From: Enoplolaimus lenunculus
Lineage: Eukaryota > Nematoda > Enoplea > Enoplida > Thoracostomopsidae
Reading direction: 5' to 3'
NCBI GenBank assembly: GCA_030248215.1
Contig: JASANG010001277.1
Span: 1 to 64,000, forward strand
Length of the DNA: 64,000 bases
Each line of letters starts with the position of its first letter. Within the stretch, counting starts at the first letter, position 1. Positions 63,801-64,000 of the stretch are shown here, one piece after another. The translations under genes and the position numbers were made by a program. The notes below the pieces were generated by a model. It was not told the origin of the DNA. It did no database searches and worked only from the letters and a program-made list of their open reading frames with translations.

Positions 63801-63831
63801 AGCAGTGCGTCATCGTCATCGTTTGTAACAG
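16740..63831 (+). CDS. Tpr: Nucleoprotein Tpr (Megator/Mlp family), 3' end beyond window
   Basis: Tpr is the long coiled-coil scaffold of the nuclear-pore basket, acting in mRNA export, chromatin organisation at pores and spindle-checkpoint support. I read 53 exons with GT..AG borders and unbroken phase, giving 2,903 complete codons with no stop before the window ends. Residues 1 to about 1,600 are almost continuous heptad-rich coiled coil; the rest is low-complexity with a strongly acidic stretch, the layout of Tpr. Diagnostic matches to vertebrate Tpr recalled from knowledge: YTLSPGAAAASKLMKEGMTL (near residue 375), EIEMKAPVLKQQQDSY, VVKYLREEKRLATKR, KWHKRYDDLVEQRSKFDPD and ARSIGRKYKTKALELEKQ. 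The start at 16740 is chosen because exon 1 (MSSELSEFISDN...) splices in phase into exon 2 and the joined N-terminus has the length and pattern of known Tpr. Exon coordinates are given in the four block entries. Compared with about 750 residues in human, the C-terminal tail here is at least 1,300. Confidence 0.93.
18280..18960. repeat. Minisatellite-bearing mobile element, Tpr intron 3
   Basis: It opens with a TGTCTGTCCGTCCGAA stretch and GAACCGATTATGATAAACTT, followed by three to four diverged tandem units of about 155-185 bp. Recurring blocks are GCGAGGAATCTGAATAAATTG and TTAGCTAATAGCTAATTTGC (20 bp or fewer shown of each). It closes with GCTCAATACATGCAGTCCCT. The same start, units and close recur in intron 12 at 23270-24250, so this is one mobile family and not local drift. 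Confidence 0.75.
19328..19358 (+). other. Candidate alternative 31-nt Tpr exon
   Basis: The stretch follows TGTATTAG, encodes HDELLEITEL and ends at the near-perfect donor A|GTAAGTATA. It starts in phase 0 and ends with one extra base, exactly as exon 4 (19083-19179) does. It could therefore replace exon 4 between exons 3 and 5 but could not be added to it. Exon 4 has the better match to known Tpr, so this would be a minor form or a decayed exon. Confidence 0.3.
19583..19890. mobile_element. GGTCTCGGT-ended element in Tpr intron 4
   Basis: The left end GGGTGGTCTCGGTCTCGG and the right end (reverse complement GGGCGGTCTCGGTC) form inverted repeats. Another GAGACC/GGTCTC-rich stretch lies at about 19979-20391 and a related piece sits inside the element at 29105-29910. 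Target duplications are not clear. No coding capacity. Confidence 0.55.
21019..21138. mobile_element. GC-rich palindromic element, Tpr intron 6
   Basis: The ends GCGCTATACTCGCCGCGCGCC and, inverted, GGCGCGCGGCGAGTATAG form a GC-rich hairpin of about 120 bp within AT-rich intron sequence, only about 12 bases after the exon 6 donor. A relative at 26961-27140 shares the outer TTGCGCTATAC / GTATAGCGCAACCC ends but has a different inner part. Confidence 0.75.
23270..24253. repeat. Minisatellite-bearing mobile element, Tpr intron 12
   Basis: About six tandem units with periods of roughly 155-175 bp, each with a GCGAGGAATTTGAATAAATT block and a TTAGCTAATAGCTAATTTGC block. The lead-in is GTCCGTCTGTCCGTCCGAAG and the close GCTCAATAAATGTAGTCCCA. 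It is the same family as 18280-18960. It begins about 100 bases after the exon 12 donor and ends about 140 bases before exon 13. Confidence 0.8.
24392..28151 (+). CDS. Tpr: Tpr exons 13-20 (residues about 427-796)
   Basis: Exons: 24392-24604, 25087-25202, 25462-25563, 25934-26084, 26379-26509, 26789-26904, 27431-27537, 27978-28151. Exon 13 starts EIEMKAPVLKQQQDSY, matching the human EVEAKAPILKRQ stretch. Exon 15 has NIDELQSTNQKLLSALR, matching the NIEELQQQNQRLLVALREL block, and exon 16 has EALSVQRDKYKTLLEE. Exons 17 and 18 carry the conserved FELYRKERKETEN and the coil after it. Exon 20 ends in phase 0 at CAG|GTACAT, and the next exon lies 15.8 kb away. Confidence 0.9.
26961..27140. mobile_element. 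GC-rich palindromic element, Tpr intron 18
   Basis: The left end TAGGGTTGCGCTATACTT and the right end (inverted TAAGGGTTGCGCTATACTT) flank long imperfect arms made of CGGCGCCGTCC and GTACGGC blocks. About 180 bp, no coding capacity. Confidence 0.8.
29105..29910. mobile_element. Family A hAT-type MITE with nested insertion
   Basis: The outer ends CAGGGTGCAACCG and CGATTGCACCCTG are flanked by an exact 8-bp duplication TGTACAAC (29097-29104 and 29911-29918). At about 806 bp it is double the usual size. Inside, from about 29440, lies foreign sequence with GGTCTCG blocks and a segment resembling the reverse complement of about 20090-20200. A second element therefore entered this one. The right end lies about 22 bp past the stop codon of the nested GPCR gene. 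Confidence 0.8.
29941..33856 (-). CDS. Class A GPCR, FMRFamide-receptor-like, nested in Tpr intron 20
   Basis: Five exons, 33856-33672, 32893-32669, 31846-31501, 31058-30968 and 30671-29941 (stop TAA), join in phase to 525 residues. The N-terminus has Asn-glycosylation sites (NNTNST). TM1 lies at about 34-57, TM2 has LCVLAAFDIW with the usual Asp, and TM3 ends IERYVTV, the E/DRY motif. TM5 has ICPFTLLLVLNSCIIKRL and TM6 TTRMVIWVVSSYLVTNVLQ, and TM7 is followed by a basic, Ser-rich tail. The PF-LL-LN-II pattern of TM5, ERY and TTRM of TM6 are typical of invertebrate FMRFamide/myosuppressin-type receptors. The subfamily is inferred; GPCR identity is firm. Odd points: ECL3 is about 110 residues, Thr-rich and trinucleotide-encoded; TM7 has NGILRCCIY in place of the canonical NSxxNPxxY; no Cys is seen at the start of TM3. 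It would signal at the plasma membrane, probably neuronal or muscular. Confidence 0.85.
30237..30420. repeat. Trinucleotide-repeat stretch in the GPCR coding exon
   Basis: Runs of TTG/GTT on the plus strand read as ACA/CAA-type codons on the minus strand and encode Thr-, Ala- and Ile-rich sequence (TTTTTTTT and SQQHYATTSTIATTIATT). It lies between TM6 and TM7 and stays in frame throughout. Confidence 0.85.
32263..32400. mobile_element. Palindromic MITE, copy 2
   Basis: ATGCAACATCCACAATAACA at the left and its near inverse at the right flank TGCGTACACCAGGTGACTTTTG arms and a GAAGC..GCTTC centre. It matches the copy at 2285-2411. It sits in an intron of the nested GPCR gene. Confidence 0.7.
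32932..33250. mobile_element. Family C long-TIR element (TA-flanked)
   Basis: Inverted ends of about 50 bp contain TCAACAGTGGATGATC and AAGAGTGTGCAACTGGGTAC-like blocks and are flanked by TA on both sides, as in Tc1/mariner-type MITEs. It lies in intron 1 of the GPCR gene, about 38 bp upstream of the exon 2 acceptor in the gene's direction. Confidence 0.7.
34904..35330. repeat. GGAACAGGA-rich interspersed repeat
   Basis: The ends carry GTTCCAGATGGAACA and, inverted, GTTCAACGGAAATTCC, with GGAACAGGAAC blocks between. Related pieces are at about 420-535, 33480-33590, 41905-42175 and 42735-42965. Clear target duplications were not found, so the limits are approximate. Confidence 0.5.
36515..36704. 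mobile_element. Family B element with TTAGGC-like core
   Basis: The ends GGCCAATGTAAA and TTTACATGGGCC are inverted repeats that continue into AGGGGCGG. The flanks ATTGGGTG and AATGGGTG match at 7 of 8 positions. The 190-bp inside holds GCCTAAGC-type repeats, i.e. TTAGGC read on the minus strand, plus ATATTCCTA blocks. Confidence 0.8.
36998..37360. mobile_element. Family A hAT-type MITE (old copy)
   Basis: The ends TAGGGTGCAAACC and GGTTGCATCCTG are decayed family A termini. The flanks GTAAATAT and ATAAATAT match at 7 of 8. The length of 363 bp fits the family. Confidence 0.75.
38746..39601. mobile_element. Family B element expanded by a minisatellite
   Basis: The left end GGCCCATGGATAGAACAGGG and the right end (inverted GGCCCATGTATACAACACGG) are flanked by an exact 8-bp target duplication GCAGAATC at 38738-38745 and 39602-39609. 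The 856-bp element is several times longer than its relatives (185-190 bp) because its core is a minisatellite. Confidence 0.9.
38816..39560. repeat. 30/36-bp minisatellite built on TTAGGC
   Basis: About two dozen head-to-tail units of 30 or 36 bp. Each has one or two extra copies of TTAGGC (CTTAGGCTTAGG) followed by AATAGGCTCATCCATAC. The length difference is one hexamer. Unit lengths are multiples of three, so several frames stay open through the array. The repeated peptides, such as MDEPIPKPK, are a by-product. Confidence 0.95.
43269..43453. mobile_element. Family B element with TTAGGC-like core
   Basis: A 185-bp element with ends GGCCCATGTTACTTTAAG and, inverted, GGCCAATGTTACTTTAAG. The flanks TTGCGTTT and CTGCGTTT match at 7 of 8. 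The core includes CTTAGGCTTAGGCTTAGG. It is about 490 bp upstream of Tpr exon 21. Confidence 0.85.
43948..54716 (+). CDS. Tpr: Tpr exons 21-40 (residues about 797-1604, distal coiled coil)
   Basis: Exons: 43948-44088, 44312-44459, 45806-45999, 46177-46329, 46618-46752, 47291-47443, 47816-47926, 48344-48571, 48906-49061, 49420-49557, 50097-50281, 51361-51423, 52001-52063, 52291-52353, 52681-52759, 53148-53273, 53732-53792, 53920-53991, 54125-54225, 54664-54716. Exon 28 (48344) is a polar, non-coil insert before VVKYLREEKRLATKRCAD, as in human Tpr. Exon 31 encodes AKWHKRYDDLVEQRSKFDPD and exon 36 ARSIGRKYKTKALELEKQ, two of the best-conserved segments. Exons 32, 33 and 34 are each exactly 63 nt with phase 2 borders, equal to 21 residues or three heptads each. 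Confidence 0.9.
44514..44776. mobile_element. Family C long-TIR element (TA-flanked), Tpr intron 22
   Basis: Inverted ends contain ACCAAGAGTG and AAGAGTGTGCAACT blocks. TA is present on both sides. The middle carries GGTACAAAATGTACC-type inverted repeats and TTGCGTTTTTGACC, shared with the copies at 46822 and 32932. Confidence 0.75.
46822..47086. mobile_element. Family C long-TIR element (TA-flanked), Tpr intron 25
   Basis: Ends TCAAGAGTCAATGATC and the inverse of TCAAGAGTGGATGATC, with inner AAGAGTGTGCAACTGGGTAC. About 265 bp, same family as 44514-44776 and 32932-33250. A shorter decayed relative lies at about 51745-51905. Confidence 0.75.
48780..48852. repeat. (AAT)n microsatellite, Tpr intron 28
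   Basis: A near-perfect run of AAT triplets, slightly interrupted towards its right end, about 55 bp before exon 29. Non-coding. Confidence 0.95.
49729..49971 (+). CDS. Isolated 80-aa ORF in Tpr intron 30, unknown
   Basis: An intronless frame from ATG 49729 to a stop after VESNF. An in-frame TAA lies just upstream of the ATG, so it is a self-contained frame and not an exon extension. The product is hydrophilic, with a probable short coiled coil (KAEYYAQQQQLLDSQIRNLE and beyond, about residues 25-56) and an acidic end (VTVDLDDDGSFELP). The composition is protein-like and unlike the neighbouring chance frames. I do not recognise it. It might be a small intronic gene, a retrocopy of a spliced gene, or a very lucky open frame. 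No AATAAA was seen close downstream. Confidence 0.45.
   Translation: MSSPDGTFASPIDNDLDTREKELCSKAEYYAQQQQLLDSQIRNLEQQRAYLQRLKYRDSDKVTVDLDDDGSFELPVESNF
50390..50816. mobile_element. Family A hAT-type MITE, Tpr intron 31
   Basis: The diverged ends CACTGTGCGATTGGA and TTTGCACCCTG are flanked by ATTAGCTG and ATTAGCCG, a 7 of 8 match. The 427-bp inside has ATCCGGTTCCGG blocks like the 10447-10893 copy. Confidence 0.75.
54750..55097. mobile_element. Family A hAT-type MITE, Tpr intron 40
   Basis: A 348-bp element with ends CAGGGTGCAACCGGAATTCC and the inverse. The flanks CAGACAGA and TAGACAGA match at 7 of 8. It is the same TTCCGG subfamily as 5950-6309. It lies 33 bp after the exon 40 donor. Confidence 0.88.
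55290..63831 (+). CDS. Tpr: Tpr exons 41-53 (low-complexity and acidic tail)
   Basis: Exons: 55290-56026, 56260-56373, 56935-57358, 57804-58198, 58647-59318, 59659-59723, 60412-60503, 60635-60739, 60787-61766, 62566-62677, 63117-63181, 63411-63476, 63760-63831. Exons 41, 43, 44 and 49 are Ser/Thr/Ala/Gly/Gln-rich. At the exon 43/44 joint, RKRAASVEM followed by ISRGKRL looks like a bipartite nuclear signal. Exon 45 (residues about 2161-2384) is the acidic domain, with EVIELSDDDDD matching the human VIVIDSDDEEE motif. Exon 47 has NFRFG near residue 2410, like the FRFG motif of human Tpr. Exon 49 may instead end at 61793. An alternative last exon may lie at 63585-63604. The last joins are less certain than the coiled-coil part because the sequence is poorly conserved. 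Confidence 0.8.
58799..59290 (+). other. Acidic Asp-rich tract in Tpr exon 45
   Basis: GAT/GAC-rich coding sequence including a pure GATGATGATGATGAT run near 59147. It encodes dozens of Asp with Asn and Glu, and the conserved-looking EVIELSDDDDD near its end. Acidic tails are a family trait of Tpr. Confidence 0.9.
61790..62182. mobile_element. Family A hAT-type MITE at a Tpr exon edge
   Basis: Ends CGCGGTGTAAACGGATA and ATATCCGGTTACGCCCTG are diverged family A termini. The flanks GTATGCAT (61782-61789) and GTATGCTT (62183-62190) match at 7 of 8. The element begins 24 bases after the preferred exon 49 donor (61766). Its own terminus supplies a second possible donor at 61793 in the same phase. 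Confidence 0.75.
63585..63604 (+). other. Candidate alternative last exon of Tpr
   Basis: After the acceptor CCCTTCTAG, a 20-nt stretch continues the phase of exon 52 and reads NVEPTS followed by TAG. If used it would end Tpr here. If skipped, exon 52 joins exon 53 (63760) in phase and reads TRERVPIVYDIDQDS. No AATAAA is visible close downstream, so the skipping form is preferred. Confidence 0.3.
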
Positions 63832-64000
63832 GTAACAAAAAAATCAAGTTTTTTTAATGTTTTCAATTTAGTTTGAATCTCGAGTGTTAAGGATCACGGT
63901 GAGATAGATATCACGTTGCATAAACGAATAATATCTGGCTTCTCCACAACTTGAAAATTTCCGCCGGGGGTGTTTCCTGGGCCCCCCCTCCAGGAGTTTC

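Overview
This is eukaryotic, AT-rich, intron-dense invertebrate DNA. Exons are short, introns begin GT and end in TTTCAG or TTTTAG, and repeats fill the rest. Many interspersed stretches are built on the hexamer TTAGGC, the telomere motif of nematodes. Together with a nested FMRFamide-receptor-like GPCR this suggests a nematode or a close relative. That is inference; no mitochondrial or rRNA marker is present. I found no bacterial-type genes, CRISPR array, rRNA or tRNA.

Three gene models can be read exon by exon with continuous reading phase. (1) Minus strand, 11345 to 3561: a nine-exon gene for a 491-residue serine-rich, SP/TP-rich basic protein of unknown function. One of its exons is duplicated in tandem. 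(2) Plus strand, 16740 to at least 63831: a 53-exon gene for Tpr/Megator/Mlp, the coiled-coil nuclear-basket nucleoporin. About 1,600 residues are coiled coil, followed by at least 1,300 residues of low-complexity and acidic tail. It runs off the right edge without a stop. (3) Minus strand, 33856 to 29941: a complete five-exon class A GPCR of 525 residues, nested inside the 15.8-kb intron 20 of the Tpr gene and most like FMRFamide-peptide receptors. A partial exon also leaves the left edge (119 to 1, minus), and an isolated 80-codon ORF lies in Tpr intron 30.

The remaining sequence is largely short non-autonomous mobile elements. Family A has CAGGGTGCRACCGG ends, CCGG-rich sub-ends and 8-bp target duplications (hAT type); eight copies are delimited by their duplications. 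Family B has GGCCCATGT ends, 8-bp duplications and a core of TTAGGC-like repeats; in one copy the core has grown into a 0.7-kb minisatellite. Family C has long inverted repeats and sits between TA dinucleotides. There are also GC-rich palindromic elements, a palindromic MITE, and a minisatellite-bearing element in Tpr introns 4 and 12. One family A copy landed just downstream of a Tpr exon and offers a second possible splice donor.

The unknown gene and Tpr are divergently transcribed across 5.4 kb of repeat-rich DNA. I see no functional link between the three genes beyond position.
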